Part shown: positions 17,136-25,117 of the stretch, one piece after another | Layout: each line of letters opens with the position of its first letter | How positions within the stretch are numbered: position 1 is the first letter of the stretch | Program-made: the position numbers and the translations under genes | Assembly: GCF_024105635.1 (NCBI RefSeq) | Contig: NZ_WYDQ01000002.1 | Location: forward strand, 138,881 to 202,880 | Reading direction: 5' to 3' | Length of the DNA stretch: 64,000 bases | Source of the DNA: Oceanicola sp. 502str15 | GTDB taxonomy: Bacteria; Pseudomonadota; Alphaproteobacteria; Rhodobacterales; Rhodobacteraceae | Notes under the pieces: generated by a model | What the model was told of the DNA's origin: nothing | The model's database searches: none | What the model saw: only the letters and a program-made list of their open reading frames with translations

Positions 17136-18161
17136 ATGCAAGACGTTCATATCATTGGACTGGATATCGCGAAAAACTCATTTCATGCACATGCTGCCGC
17201 AGTCGACGGAACTGCGCTTTTTAGCAAAGCTCTTCCGAGGGGTCGGGTATTGAAAGTGCTCGGCAAGCTGCAGCCTTGCATCGTTGCCCTCGAAGCTTGT
17301 GCCGGGGCGCATCATTGGGGCCGGGAGATCACGGCCCTCGGCCATGACGTTCGGCTAATCCCACCACAATATGTCAAACCGTATGTGAAGCGACAAAAGA
17401 ACGATGCCTCTGATGCCGAAGCCATCGCAGAAGCAGCCTCTCGCCCTTCCATGCGCTTTGTCGCCGTGAAAAGCCCTGAACAACAGGGGCAAGCGATGGT
17501 GCTGAAGGTGCGCGACCTATTGACGGCGCAGCGCACTCAAACGATCAACGCGCTCCGCGGACATCTTTCGGAGCACGGGATTGTCTCGCCAAAAGGCCCA
17601 CAGCATTTGCCGCGCCTGGAAGACGAGATGAATGCTTGCGAAGATGACTTGCCGCACACGGTCATCTCGGTTTGCCGCGTGCTCTTCGAGCTTATCGGCT
17701 CTCTTTCCGAGCGCATAGAAGCTCTATCGTTGCAGCTGAGGCAGGTCTCCAAGCAAGACGATGTCGCAAAACGTCTAATGACCATGCCGGGGATTGGCCC
17801 TGTGACGGCAGTTTCGCTGTCCGTTCTGGCACCGCCGCCCGGAACCTTCTCGAAAGGGCGAGATTTCGCCGCCTGGGTAGGTCTCGCCCCGCGCCAGCAC
17901 TCAACCGGAGGCAAGACCAAGCTGGGAAGAACGTCGAAGATGGGACAGCGCGATCTCAGGAGGCTGCTGATTATCGGCGCGATGTCTACGATCCAATCCG
18001 CCGCGCGGCGGGGCGGGGCGCCCGAAGGATCATGGCTTGCCCGCATGCTCGCCCGCAAACCGAAGATGCTCGTGGCTGTTGCCTTGGCGAACAAGATGGC
18101 GCGCATCGCCTGGGTCCTGATGACCCGAGGCGGCGCTTACGAAACCCCGGCGCGCGCCTGA
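17136..18161 (+). CDS. IS110-family transposase (DEDD, RNA-guided recombinase class)
   Basis: A 341-residue protein, full length. The RuvC-like DEDD catalytic set is intact: Asp10 (IIGLDIAKN), Glu53 (ALEACAG), Asp90 and Asp93 (KNDASDAEA). The C-terminal Tnp domain has a helix-hairpin-helix MPGIGPVTA (217-225) and the serine-containing motif QHSTGGK, with Ser256 as the likely nucleophile. A GGAGGAA ribosome site precedes the ATG. No frameshift or stop is visible, so the element may be active. Enzymes of this family work with an RNA encoded in the element's non-coding end. Confidence 0.93.
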   Translation: MQDVHIIGLDIAKNSFHAHAAAVDGTALFSKALPRGRVLKVLGKLQPCIVALEACAGAHHWGREITALGHDVRLIPPQYVKPYVKRQKNDASDAEAIAEAASRPSMRFVAVKSPEQQGQAMVLKVRDLLTAQRTQTINALRGHLSEHGIVSPKGPQHLPRLEDEMNACEDDLPHTVISVCRVLFELIGSLSERIEALSLQLRQVSKQDDVAKRLMTMPGIGPVTAVSLSVLAPPPGTFSKGRDFAAWVGLAPRQHSTGGKTKLGRTSKMGQRDLRRLLIIGAMSTIQSAARRGGAPEGSWLARMLARKPKMLVAVALANKMARIAWVLMTRGGAYETPARA

Positions 18162-18404
18162 GTGCGGTGGGGCCCAAAGGGAAGCGGCAGTTCTGAGCGG
18201 AGGTCATGGCAAAGCGTCGACGAGATCAGGAATAGGAAAACCAGTGACCCTCCCGGAGGCTTAGACCCCGCAAATGCGTTTTGGACCCGTTCCTCGAACT
18301 CACCATGAGGGCCCGCAGCGAAAACTGCTGCATAAGGAGGCCGGATACACGGAAGAACTCGACCGCTCCACCATGTCCAACCGGAAGAAATCGCTTGCAT
18401 CCCT
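18162..18404 (+). ncRNA. Candidate guide (bridge/seek) RNA of the IS110-family element
   Basis: The ~240 bp between the transposase stop and the right subterminal repeat has no convincing gene. In IS1111-type elements this 3' non-coding end encodes the RNA that pairs with element and target DNA. I infer a guide RNA here from position and length only. No promoter or secondary structure was verified, and the boundaries are those of the non-coding segment, not of a mapped transcript. Confidence 0.35.
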
Positions 18405-18420
18405 GGGGGCGTCCATACAC

Positions 18421-18912
18421 GGAGGGTCCGCGCCCACGTGGAAGCCGTATTTGTCCTTGCCGAGGCAACGCCGAGGGAACGGGCGGCCCGACCCCGTGCG
18501 ATCCACATCTCTGCGCAAGGAGGGGAGACCAGGATGTACCTCTTGCACCCAAGACGCCATCGGTCCTGTCGAGGTCTGTCCCACCTGATGTGCCTTGAGC
18601 CGCTACCCTCCAACGACCTGGCCAGAGGCTTCGTCGTCACTCGAGCGGAAAGGTTGTGGTCGTTAGCCGCGCACGATCTCGTACCGCGATCAGGGACAGC
18701 GATGGCTGCCTGTCCGGGGGCCCAGGTCCTTCCGCCGGGACGTACGGTCGTTAGCTGGCGACCTGGTCGGTGCGCCCTCCCCGCCCCAGCAATCTACACC
18801 CGCAAGGGCCGATCGGCGGAGGTTGGGCGCCCAGGAAGGCGCTCCCGAACGACTGGGAGCACCTACCGGATGGAAATGAGGAAATGGCCGCCCGAAGGCG
18901 GCCTCCTCTGTG
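18421..18912. other. Gene-free stretch between the IS element and the DUF2493 gene
   Basis: About 490 bp with no supported gene. Open frames here have alphaproteobacterial antisense-type composition (rich in Arg, Pro, Gly) and no family features. The only repeat noted is a 10-base direct repeat GGTCGTTAGC at 18658-18667 and 18746-18755. It may be decayed DNA displaced by the IS insertion. Confidence 0.4.
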
Positions 18913-19842
18913 TTACTTGTCCGCTGACCTCTTCGCCGGATCCGCGACCCGCATCACCGTCAGCCCCTTCGCCTCGGCCTTCTGCCCGAGGTTCAGCGCC
19001 ACCCCGTTTCCGCCGAAGAGCACGACGCCTGCGGCGGCGAAGCGATCGTCCAGCATCTCGTCGTTGCACTTGAAGGGTGCGGCGCGGCCATGGGCGGACC
19101 AGCGGGGATCGAACCGCGCCTGCGCGACGCCGCGCGCCCGGGCCCAGCGGGCCGCGATCATCTCGGCGCCATGCTTGCCGCCCTTGTGGCAGAGGAAGAT
19201 CTCCTGGTTGCGGCTCTGGCGGATCCGCTCCCGAACCTTGTCGAGCGACGAGAAGACGAGATCGATATCGGTCCAGTCGGTGGCGCCCGAGACGATCAGG
19301 GGAAGCCCCTCAACCTTCGATCGGGCGGCTGTCTCCCGGTCATGCTGCTCAAGGAGTTGCCGGGCCTCGAAGACGGCACCCGTCTCCTGGGCGCGAAGGC
19401 TTGCCCGGGATCCCGCGGCCGGGATGAAGGCATGCCCGGTCTCGACCTCGTAGCACTCCGCCGCCGCGTCGCTCATCACCTCGATGGCGGCCACGATCTC
19501 CCGCAGATGCAGGAAGCGGGCCTGCGCCTCCTCCAGCGATGTTTCCGCGATCTCCGATCCGTCGTGGCACTTGGCCAGCGCCCCGATCTTGTCGGCGGTC
19601 CGGTCCAGCTCCTTCGTGAGAGCAACCTTGCGCCGCTGCAGGAGCGTGGCGAGCCCATGCGCGAGCGGTTCGATCTCGATCTCGAGGCCGGTGCTGTGCA
19701 GCTGACCCAGCAGGGCCTCGAAGGTCTCGCGAATGATGGCGTCCTTCAGAACGGCATCGTCAGGGATCGGCAGGTCGGCATCTTTCTCGGTCAGCCCGAA
19801 AAGTTCGATGGTGTCGTAGGCGGAAGCCTGGTCGTAAGCCAT
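18913..19842 (-). CDS. DUF2493 (SLOG-superfamily) domain plasmid protein
   Basis: A 309-residue protein from the ATG MAYDQASAYD; the longer open frame upstream has no coding character. The N-terminal ~150 residues are helical and charged (IETFEALL-like and TLLQRRKVALTKELDRTADKIG segments). The C-terminal half is a DUF2493 domain: LIVSGATDWTDIDLVF, then EIFLCHKGGKHGAEMIAARWARARGV and MLDDRFAAAGVVLFGGNGVALNLGQKA, a Rossmann-like SLOG fold thought to bind nucleotides or nucleotide-derived ligands. It is common on alphaproteobacterial conjugative plasmids. Specific function is not known. A structured intergenic region lies directly upstream. Confidence 0.8.
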   Translation of the reverse strand: MAYDQASAYDTIELFGLTEKDADLPIPDDAVLKDAIIRETFEALLGQLHSTGLEIEIEPLAHGLATLLQRRKVALTKELDRTADKIGALAKCHDGSEIAETSLEEAQARFLHLREIVAAIEVMSDAAAECYEVETGHAFIPAAGSRASLRAQETGAVFEARQLLEQHDRETAARSKVEGLPLIVSGATDWTDIDLVFSSLDKVRERIRQSRNQEIFLCHKGGKHGAEMIAARWARARGVAQARFDPRWSAHGRAAPFKCNDEMLDDRFAAAGVVLFGGNGVALNLGQKAEAKGLTVMRVADPAKRSADK

Positions 19843-19867
19843 GGTCGTTTCTCCAGATGTTCGGGGA

Positions 19868-19887
19868 CCACCACGTGAGTGTGGTGG
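19868..19887. repeat. Inverted repeat just upstream of the DUF2493 gene
   Basis: CCACCAC-GTGAGT-GTGGTGG, a perfect seven-base dyad with a six-base spacer, 26 bases before the DUF2493 start codon. Position fits an operator or a 5' leader hairpin of that gene. No binding protein can be named. Confidence 0.4.
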
Positions 19888-20124
19888 CATGGCCGAATGT
19901 CCGGTGTCCAAATGCGGTCGGGTCAGGGACGGCGCAGCCGCCGGCTCCGCCGGGCGCAAAAATTTTCCGTGCGCGTCTGTCGAGACGGGCGCAACGGTCC
20001 GCACTGGACCAACGCTGCCGCGCGCACCCCCCGCGCCGAAAAGTTTTGCGATCCTTGACGCGGGCGGATTTGGGGGCCATCCGGAGGATATGCTGCCACG
20101 CTCATGTGTGTGTGAACTACAGCA

Positions 20125-20272
20125 GGTTTGCCCGCCGCGAGCAGGCAAGGGGCGCGACCGGACGCGGAAGACGGATGAAGTGGCGGGATCGTTTTGGCCC
20201 CCGGCCAAAACAGACCAGAGCGCAATCCGGCGGAGCGGCCGAGGCGCGACCTGCTCGCGAGACGGGCAAACC
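20125..20272. repeat. Nested palindromic structure (long inverted repeat with central perfect palindrome)
   Basis: Outer arms at 20125-20145 and 20250-20272 pair through two 10-bp perfect blocks (CCTGCTCGCG and CGGGCAAACC) split by a small bulge. Almost exactly at their centre is GTTTTGGCC-CCC-GGCCAAAAC (20191-20211), a perfect 9-bp stem. The near-common centre suggests one cruciform-forming unit rather than chance. It lies in the 616 bp gene-free region between the divergent DUF2493 and SNase-like genes. It lacks the T-run of a simple terminator. It could be a replication or transfer origin element, or an end of an integrated segment. Confidence 0.6.
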
Positions 20273-20458
20273 GGGAGGCCGGGCACAACGCCGCGGTGAG
20301 GCCGCAGGGCCGAATGCGCGATCGGCCAGGGGCCGATATCTTCCCTGTGATACGCGTAGCTGAGCTGGAGAGGCGATCAGGCACTGAGTGCGGGTCGGGC
20401 CAACTCGGGCCACAAAGGTGTGGTACCAGGCTGGCGACAACAACGAGACGGGTTGAGA

Positions 20459-20860
20459 ATGAAACTGGCTACAAGATATCTGATCCCGTTTGCCGTGATC
20501 CTGCACACAGCACCCTTGGCCGCCCAGGTCCAGGTGCGCGATGGGGATACCATCGTCGTCGCGGGAACCCCTGTGCGGCTGAACGGCGTAGACGCGCCGG
20601 AGCTTGGGACGCGGGCAGGCCGGGATGCTCGTCGATGGATGGTGAACTTCCTCGCCGGGCGTGAGGTCGATTGCGAGCTTAATGGCGAGCGCACCCATGA
20701 TCGATGGGTCGGCGTCTGTTTCGTCGATGGAAAAGACATCGGCGCTGCGCTCATTGCGGCCGGTCATGCGCTCGACTGTCGCAGGTACTCCGGAGGGCGG
20801 TATGCCCATCTGGAAACACCTGCGGCCCGGTCGCGGATCAGGCGAGCCGGCTACTGCTGA
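20459..20860 (+). CDS. Secreted thermonuclease-like (SNase) protein
   Basis: A 133-residue protein from ATG MKLATRYL, with a Sec signal peptide (YLIPFAVILHTAPLAAQ) and then an SNase-type OB fold: VRDGDTIVVAGTPVRLNGVDAPELGTRAG, with the catalytic-type Asp and Arg pattern (RLNGVDAPE), then DRWVGVCFVDGKDIGAALIAAGHALDC. The C-terminus has RYAHLETPAARSR, matching the end of plasmid-borne SNase-like proteins. It is likely exported to the periplasm. Such genes are frequent on conjugative plasmids, where the role may be DNA processing or defence; unproven. Confidence 0.82.
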   Translation: MKLATRYLIPFAVILHTAPLAAQVQVRDGDTIVVAGTPVRLNGVDAPELGTRAGRDARRWMVNFLAGREVDCELNGERTHDRWVGVCFVDGKDIGAALIAAGHALDCRRYSGGRYAHLETPAARSRIRRAGYC

Positions 20861-21053
20861 GACGCGAGTTGGAAAAGATGGGCGGAAAGCCGTCGTTCGC
20901 CGTGATTGGGCGTCGCTATATCCCGAGCGCAAAAGCTGACACTCTTAAAACAAGCATGAAGAGCTTGCACATTCATATCCAAACGAATTCAGATGGCGAG
21001 GCGTGTCTGCCGCATTGGTACCGAAGGGCCGATTGGCCGCAATTTTGGTGGAC

Positions 21054-21365
21054 CTAGATTTCCACCCAGACGCGGCCGTTCTCGACCCGGACGGAGTAAC
21101 TCCTCAGATTCTCGCATGCGGGCGGAGTCTCTACCTCGCCCGTGCGGCAGTCAAAAATGGAAGAGTGCTTGGGGCACTCGATGGTGGCTTCTACGACTAG
21201 CCCGTCAGCGAGATGAATTTCCTCATGGGTGCAAAGTCCGTCGCTGCAATAGAAGTTATCCTCGTGGTCTCTCACGACGATGAAGGTGCGGTCGTCGTGA
21301 TCGAAACGGATGACATCTTCGGCTTCGATATCAGTGGTCGCGCAGGCATTTACCCAAGTCGCCAT
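21054..21365 (-). CDS. Rieske [2Fe-2S] ferredoxin, MocE-like (module A)
   Basis: A 103-residue soluble Rieske ferredoxin starting MATWVNACATTDI. Cluster ligands are Cys45/His47 (CTH) and Cys64/His67 (CPKH), with the 16-residue spacing typical of oxygenase ferredoxins. It is clearly paralogous to the second Rieske protein in this window (same IRFDH, DGLCTHE, IECPKH and TGE blocks). MocE of the rhizopine oxygenase system is the nearest named protein type I recall. It should pass electrons from a reductase to the membrane hydroxylase encoded next to it. No reductase gene is nearby. About 150 bp separate it from the hydroxylase gene. Confidence 0.88.
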   Translation of the reverse strand: MATWVNACATTDIEAEDVIRFDHDDRTFIVVRDHEDNFYCSDGLCTHEEIHLADGLVVEATIECPKHSSIFDCRTGEVETPPACENLRSYSVRVENGRVWVEI

Positions 21366-21519
21366 AGTCTTTTCTCCTTCTTGGTCTGCGGTCTGGCCGG
21401 GTTTTTGACGGTTGCAACAACACAAAAAAGCGAGGGTGGCGCTGGGGACCCGCAGCTCCGAGCCGGACTGCACGGACATCCGCGAACCGGTCGGAGCGCC
21501 TCGCAATTGGGATGTAGAC

Positions 21520-22548
21520 CTATGGCGTGGAACCGGGATCGCGTTCCGATTTTGCCGCCAGCCGCGACTTCTTGGCGCGGAAGCGTTCCTTCATCTGCGC
21601 GTCGCCGGCGGAGGTGCCGTCGTGCCAGGTGCCGCACCACTTGTCGATCGGGATGGTGCCGTCGGCATAGTTCACCTCGAAGTACTTGTGGTGCAGGTAA
21701 TGGGTGAAGGCATGGGTATCGACGCCGGTGTCTTTGCCGGTCTCGACCTTGTCGAAGCCCACATGCCCGATGACCGCGCCCGTGCCGGTGACTTGCAGGT
21801 GATACAGCAGCAAGAGCGGATGCGAGGGCAGGATGATGTGGATCAGGGCGCCGGACCAGTAAAGAAGGTGCTCCACCGGGTGCATCGACAGAGAGGACCA
21901 TGGCGAGGGGTTGACCGAGTTGTGATGCACCGAGTGGATGTATTTGTAGAGAACCGGCACATGGATCAGCCGGTGGATGAAATAGAAGTGCACCTCATGA
22001 AAGACCGGGATCACCAGTCCGAAGGCGAGCAGCCACAGCGGGCTTTCGCCGAAGGTCGTCCAGGGGCCCCAGCCCGAGGCCCAGGCATGAAGCAGGAGCA
22101 CCTCATAGGCCGACCAGATCGGCAGGCCGGTGCCGAAGGTGCGCAGCGCGTTGTCGATGTTCTGGCTCTTGAACAGGAACACGTCCGAAGGGGTGTCGGC
22201 CGGAAACTTCGGGTTGTATTTGAAGCCGGTCCCCTGCCGGCGGCGCACGTAGAGCCTGAGCTCGAGGGCGCCGTAGAGCAGCAGGATCGCCAGCGAATTG
22301 CGCGCGAGAATCCAGAGCACCCAGCCCCATGAGAGGGTCTGCATGGTCTCTCGGGAGGGCGTCAGCAGATACCAGAACAGCGCCCCCAGCGCGAGAAAGA
22401 TCACGTTATAGGGCAGAAAGTAGCTCGGCAGCCAACGCAGAAAACGCACGATGCTCCAGGGCCAGACGAAGATAGGTGCCACCTCCAGCGGGTCTTTCGG
22501 GGTCCAGTGGCCGCGCTTGTCGCGGCTTCCGTGGCGTAGGTCGTCCAT
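21520..22548 (-). CDS. Membrane di-iron hydroxylase of the sterol desaturase / fatty acid hydroxylase superfamily (module A)
   Basis: A 342-residue integral membrane protein with about four to six hydrophobic segments. The eight-histidine di-iron set is complete: HEVHF with His184 and HRLIH (192-196), HSVHH (205-209), and THYLHHKYF (His283, 286, 287). It therefore belongs to the ERG3/SUR2-like superfamily rather than the acyl-lipid desaturase family. It is flanked by a Rieske ferredoxin and a PanB-like gene and sits downstream of a ribose-type ABC transporter. That makes a polar, sugar-like or cyclitol substrate more plausible than a lipid. I infer a hydroxylation or O-demethylation step on the imported compound. 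Confidence 0.88.
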   Translation of the reverse strand: MDDLRHGSRDKRGHWTPKDPLEVAPIFVWPWSIVRFLRWLPSYFLPYNVIFLALGALFWYLLTPSRETMQTLSWGWVLWILARNSLAILLLYGALELRLYVRRRQGTGFKYNPKFPADTPSDVFLFKSQNIDNALRTFGTGLPIWSAYEVLLLHAWASGWGPWTTFGESPLWLLAFGLVIPVFHEVHFYFIHRLIHVPVLYKYIHSVHHNSVNPSPWSSLSMHPVEHLLYWSGALIHIILPSHPLLLLYHLQVTGTGAVIGHVGFDKVETGKDTGVDTHAFTHYLHHKYFEVNYADGTIPIDKWCGTWHDGTSAGDAQMKERFRAKKSRLAAKSERDPGSTP

Positions 22549-22550
22549 GT

Positions 22551-23348
22551 TCAGCTCCCGGTTCGTGTCGCGCGTGTCATGAAGTCTTCGAGGGCCGCCT
22601 CGGGCATCCTGATTTCATGCGCCGCTTCCGGGTAGGCCCCGGCGTTCACATCGGCGCTGAAGGCCCGGAATGCCTCGACGCGCTTGGCGTGCAACTCGCC
22701 CTCGAGGGTGACGAAGTCGGCATATTTCTTGGAATGCCGCGGATAGTGCCCGGTGTGCGTGCCCAGCAGATCGCAGGAGAACAGATACTGGGTGTCACAG
22801 ACGGCCCCGCAGCCCATGCCTTCGGTGATCATGGAGGTGTTCCGGGTGATGAAATCGGCCAGCTCCACCGGCACCAGTTCCATCTCGACGAAGACGGCGC
22901 CCGCGTTCTCGAGGTCCTTGGCGCGCTGATAGACGGCGAGGGCCTCCTCTGCGGTCTTTCCCACGGCGCGAACGCCTGTCCATGTTCCCCAGCGCGGCAC
23001 GTAGCCCACGTGGCCGCACACCGGGATGCCCTCCTTGGCCATGGCTTCGACGATCCGCAGGGACCCGGCGAAGTAAATCGCATCGACCCCGCGTTCCATG
23101 GCCGCGAAGCCGTCACGGATGGCGATCTCTTCCGAGGTCATGTGGCCCTGCGGATAGCCCGCCTGAATGAACACGCCCGGCGCCGCGGCGCGCACGGCGT
23201 CGAGCCGGTCATCGACCTCGAAGGTGAACATCTCCACGCCAGCCTCGGCCGCGGCGGCGGCTTCGGCGGCGGTATCGACATGAACGGTGAGAAACTGCCG
23301 GACGCCTTTGAGCTTGCGCAGCGCGGCAAGTGTTCGTTTGGCCTGCAT
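22551..23348 (-). CDS. PanB-like TIM-barrel protein (module A)
   Basis: A 265-residue protein, the length of ketopantoate hydroxymethyltransferase (PanB). The C-terminal half matches PanB well: PVCGHVGYVP, VRAVGKTAEEA, the catalytic-Glu block EMELVP (Glu157 aligns with E. coli Glu181) and HYPRHSKKYADF. The N-terminal metal site is missing: PanB's GDSLGM and ADLPF motifs and the KxE pair have no counterpart. It is therefore unlikely to make pantothenate, and its place between an oxygenase and a sugar transporter supports a catabolic role. It shares its family, and its neighbours, with the second copy at 54.1-54.9 kb. The reaction is unknown. Confidence 0.8.
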   Translation of the reverse strand: MQAKRTLAALRKLKGVRQFLTVHVDTAAEAAAAAEAGVEMFTFEVDDRLDAVRAAAPGVFIQAGYPQGHMTSEEIAIRDGFAAMERGVDAIYFAGSLRIVEAMAKEGIPVCGHVGYVPRWGTWTGVRAVGKTAEEALAVYQRAKDLENAGAVFVEMELVPVELADFITRNTSMITEGMGCGAVCDTQYLFSCDLLGTHTGHYPRHSKKYADFVTLEGELHAKRVEAFRAFSADVNAGAYPEAAHEIRMPEAALEDFMTRATRTGS

Positions 23349-23357
23349 CCTTGCCTC

Positions 23358-24143
23358 CTATGCCGCTGCGATCGCGCGGATTTCTTGTTCGAGATCCGCC
23401 ATTTCAGCGCCGCCCGCCATCAGGTGGCGGATCTGGTCATGGGCGATGTCGGCGGTGGTGCCCTGCCCGATGACCTCGCCCAGCGCGAGGAAGGTGAAGC
23501 GGTCGGCGGTGAGCTGGGCATGCACCTCGTTATGGGTGATGAAGATGATCGCGATGTCGCCGCGCGCCCGCACCCGCATGATGGTTTTCAGCACCTCCAT
23601 CTGCTGCTTCTGACCAAGCGCCGAGGTCGGCTCGTCGAGGATCAGCACCTTGGCGCCGAAGTAGATGGCCCGCGCGATGGCGAGTGTCTGGCGCTGGCCG
23701 CCAGACATCGTGCCGACCGGCTGGCGCGGGTCTTCTGCGTTGATGCCGATCTTGTGCATCTGCTCAAGCGAGATGCGCTCCATCTCGGCATCGTCGAGGA
23801 TGCCCAACCATTTCGGGCCCTTGTAGAGCTCGCGCCCCATAAAGAAGTTGCGGCTGACCGACATCAGCGGGGCAAGCGCAAGGTCCTGATAGACCGTGCC
23901 GATCCCGCAGGCCGCGGAATCCCGTGGCGAGGCGAATTGCACGGGCGCGCCCTCCACCACGATATCGCCCGAGGTGGGGCGGAACACGCCGGACAGTATC
24001 TTGATGAGCGTCGACTTTCCGGCGCCGTTGTCTCCCAGCAGCGCGTGGACCTCGCCGGGGTAGACCTCGAGGCTGACCCCCCGGAGCGCGGAAAACGCGC
24101 CGAAGGTCTTCACGACGTTTCTCAGTTCTACGATCGGTTTCAT
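23358..24143 (-). CDS. Ribose/fructose-type sugar ABC transporter ATPase, single domain
   Basis: A 261-residue ATPase from ATG MKPIVELRNV; the longer frame upstream overlaps the permease gene. Walker A GDNGAGKS is at 37-44, the CUT2-type signature MSGGQRQTLAIARAI and Walker B VLILDEPTSALG follow. It has one nucleotide-binding domain, as in FrcA, and not the two of RbsA. It energises uptake by the two permeases upstream. It is 9 bp upstream of the PanB-like gene in the same operon. Confidence 0.9.
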   Translation of the reverse strand: MKPIVELRNVVKTFGAFSALRGVSLEVYPGEVHALLGDNGAGKSTLIKILSGVFRPTSGDIVVEGAPVQFASPRDSAACGIGTVYQDLALAPLMSVSRNFFMGRELYKGPKWLGILDDAEMERISLEQMHKIGINAEDPRQPVGTMSGGQRQTLAIARAIYFGAKVLILDEPTSALGQKQQMEVLKTIMRVRARGDIAIIFITHNEVHAQLTADRFTFLALGEVIGQGTTADIAHDQIRHLMAGGAEMADLEQEIRAIAAA

Positions 24144-24160
24144 GCGATTATCCTCTGTGA

Positions 24161-25117
24161 TCAACGCGCGGCGAACAGCCGGGGAAAGGCGCCGCGGAAC
24201 GCGACGAGCCCCACCAGCACCGTGCCGAGCAGGATCTGGTAGGCGAAGATGTTGATCCCCATCAGGATCAGCCCGTGCTTCAGCGACAGAAGGGTGATGA
24301 CGCCCAGAAGCGCGCCCCAGACGGTGCCGGCCCCTCCCAGCAGCAGCACCCCGCCAATGACGGTTGCGGCGATGGCCTCGAATTCCATGTTGGTTGCGGT
24401 CGTGGTGGAGACGGATGACAGGTTGGCGGCGGTGATGATGCCCGCGAAGCCTGCCAGCATCGCGCCGAGCATGAAGGTTCTGGTCTTGACCCGGCCGACC
24501 GGAACGCCGGTGGCGGTTGCGGCGGCTATGTCGCCGCCAACCGCGTACACGTGGTTGCCGAAGCGGGTCTTGGCCATGACGAAGGTGAATATGGCGATGA
24601 GCAGCGCGCAGATAAGAACCGCCGTGTGCAGCCCGAGCACCTTGCCGCCCAGCACCCCGAGCAGCCAGTTGGACTGGACCTCTTCCGGCGTGACCAGCGT
24701 GAAGCCGCCCGTGACCCATTCCACGAGGCCCCTGTAGATGAACAGGAACCCCAGCGTGACCAGCAGCGAGGGCAGCTGGAAGCGCCAGACCAGAAAACCG
24801 TTCAGCCATCCGATTGCGGCGGCGAGCAGCATCGAGAGCACGAAGGCCAGCTCCGGCCCGGTGCCGGCGGTGATCAGCAGCAGGAAGACCATGCTGACAA
24901 AGGCATAGACCGACCCGACCGAGAGATCGAACTCGCCGGAGACGATGACCATCGCGGTTCCGATTGCCACGATGCCCAGCCAGGATGCGTCTCGCAGCAG
25001 GCTCGGCAGGTTTGCAATCCAGCCGTTCCCGATCAGGGCCCAGAACAGGAAGAACAGGGCGAGCACGGCGACCATCGCGATAGCTTCGAGGCGTCCGGTA
25101 AAGCTGAAACGGGTCAT
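24161..25117 (-). CDS. Ribose-type ABC transporter permease (second permease)
   Basis: A 318-residue CUT2 permease starting MTRFSFTGRL, whose ATG overlaps the stop of the preceding permease (ATGA). About eight to ten membrane segments are present. Family landmarks are the VSGEFDLSVGSVYAF stretch (EFDLSVGS) and the cytoplasmic loop ATATGVPVGRVKTRTFML that contacts the ATPase, followed by VIGGVLLLGGAGTVWGALLG. It forms a heterodimer with the adjacent permease. Two different permease genes with one ATPase domain differ from the usual Rbs arrangement of one permease and a double ATPase. Confidence 0.9.
   Translation of the reverse strand: MTRFSFTGRLEAIAMVAVLALFFLFWALIGNGWIANLPSLLRDASWLGIVAIGTAMVIVSGEFDLSVGSVYAFVSMVFLLLITAGTGPELAFVLSMLLAAAIGWLNGFLVWRFQLPSLLVTLGFLFIYRGLVEWVTGGFTLVTPEEVQSNWLLGVLGGKVLGLHTAVLICALLIAIFTFVMAKTRFGNHVYAVGGDIAAATATGVPVGRVKTRTFMLGAMLAGFAGIITAANLSSVSTTTATNMEFEAIAATVIGGVLLLGGAGTVWGALLGVITLLSLKHGLILMGINIFAYQILLGTVLVGLVAFRGAFPRLFAAR

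Larger units (their letters stand above)
17055..18420 (+). mobile_element. IS110-family insertion sequence, probably IS1111 group
   Basis: A DEDD transposase gene is flanked by an 11-bp inverted pair, TGGACGCCCCC at 17063-17073 and its complement at 18405-18415, extendable with mismatches. Subterminal inverted repeats of this size are the mark of the IS1111 group, and the implied ~1.36 kb is the group's usual length. Only ~60 bp lie between the left repeat and the gene, while ~240 bp of non-coding DNA follow it, again as in IS1111. Exact ends are estimated, since these elements make no clear target duplication. Confidence 0.65.

Noticed and set aside
18658..18755. A CRISPR-like or iteron array based on GGTCGTTAGC
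   Set aside because: Only two copies were found, 88 bp apart, with unrelated flanks.
18438..19073. A 211-codon plus-strand gene right of the IS element
   Set aside because: Low-complexity Arg/Pro-rich product, overlap with the DUF2493 gene in antisense, and no ribosome site.
22551..23348. Pantothenate biosynthesis (panB) as function of the PanB-like genes
   Set aside because: The metal-binding and ketoacid-binding motifs are absent, no panC or panD is near, and both copies sit in catabolic operons.
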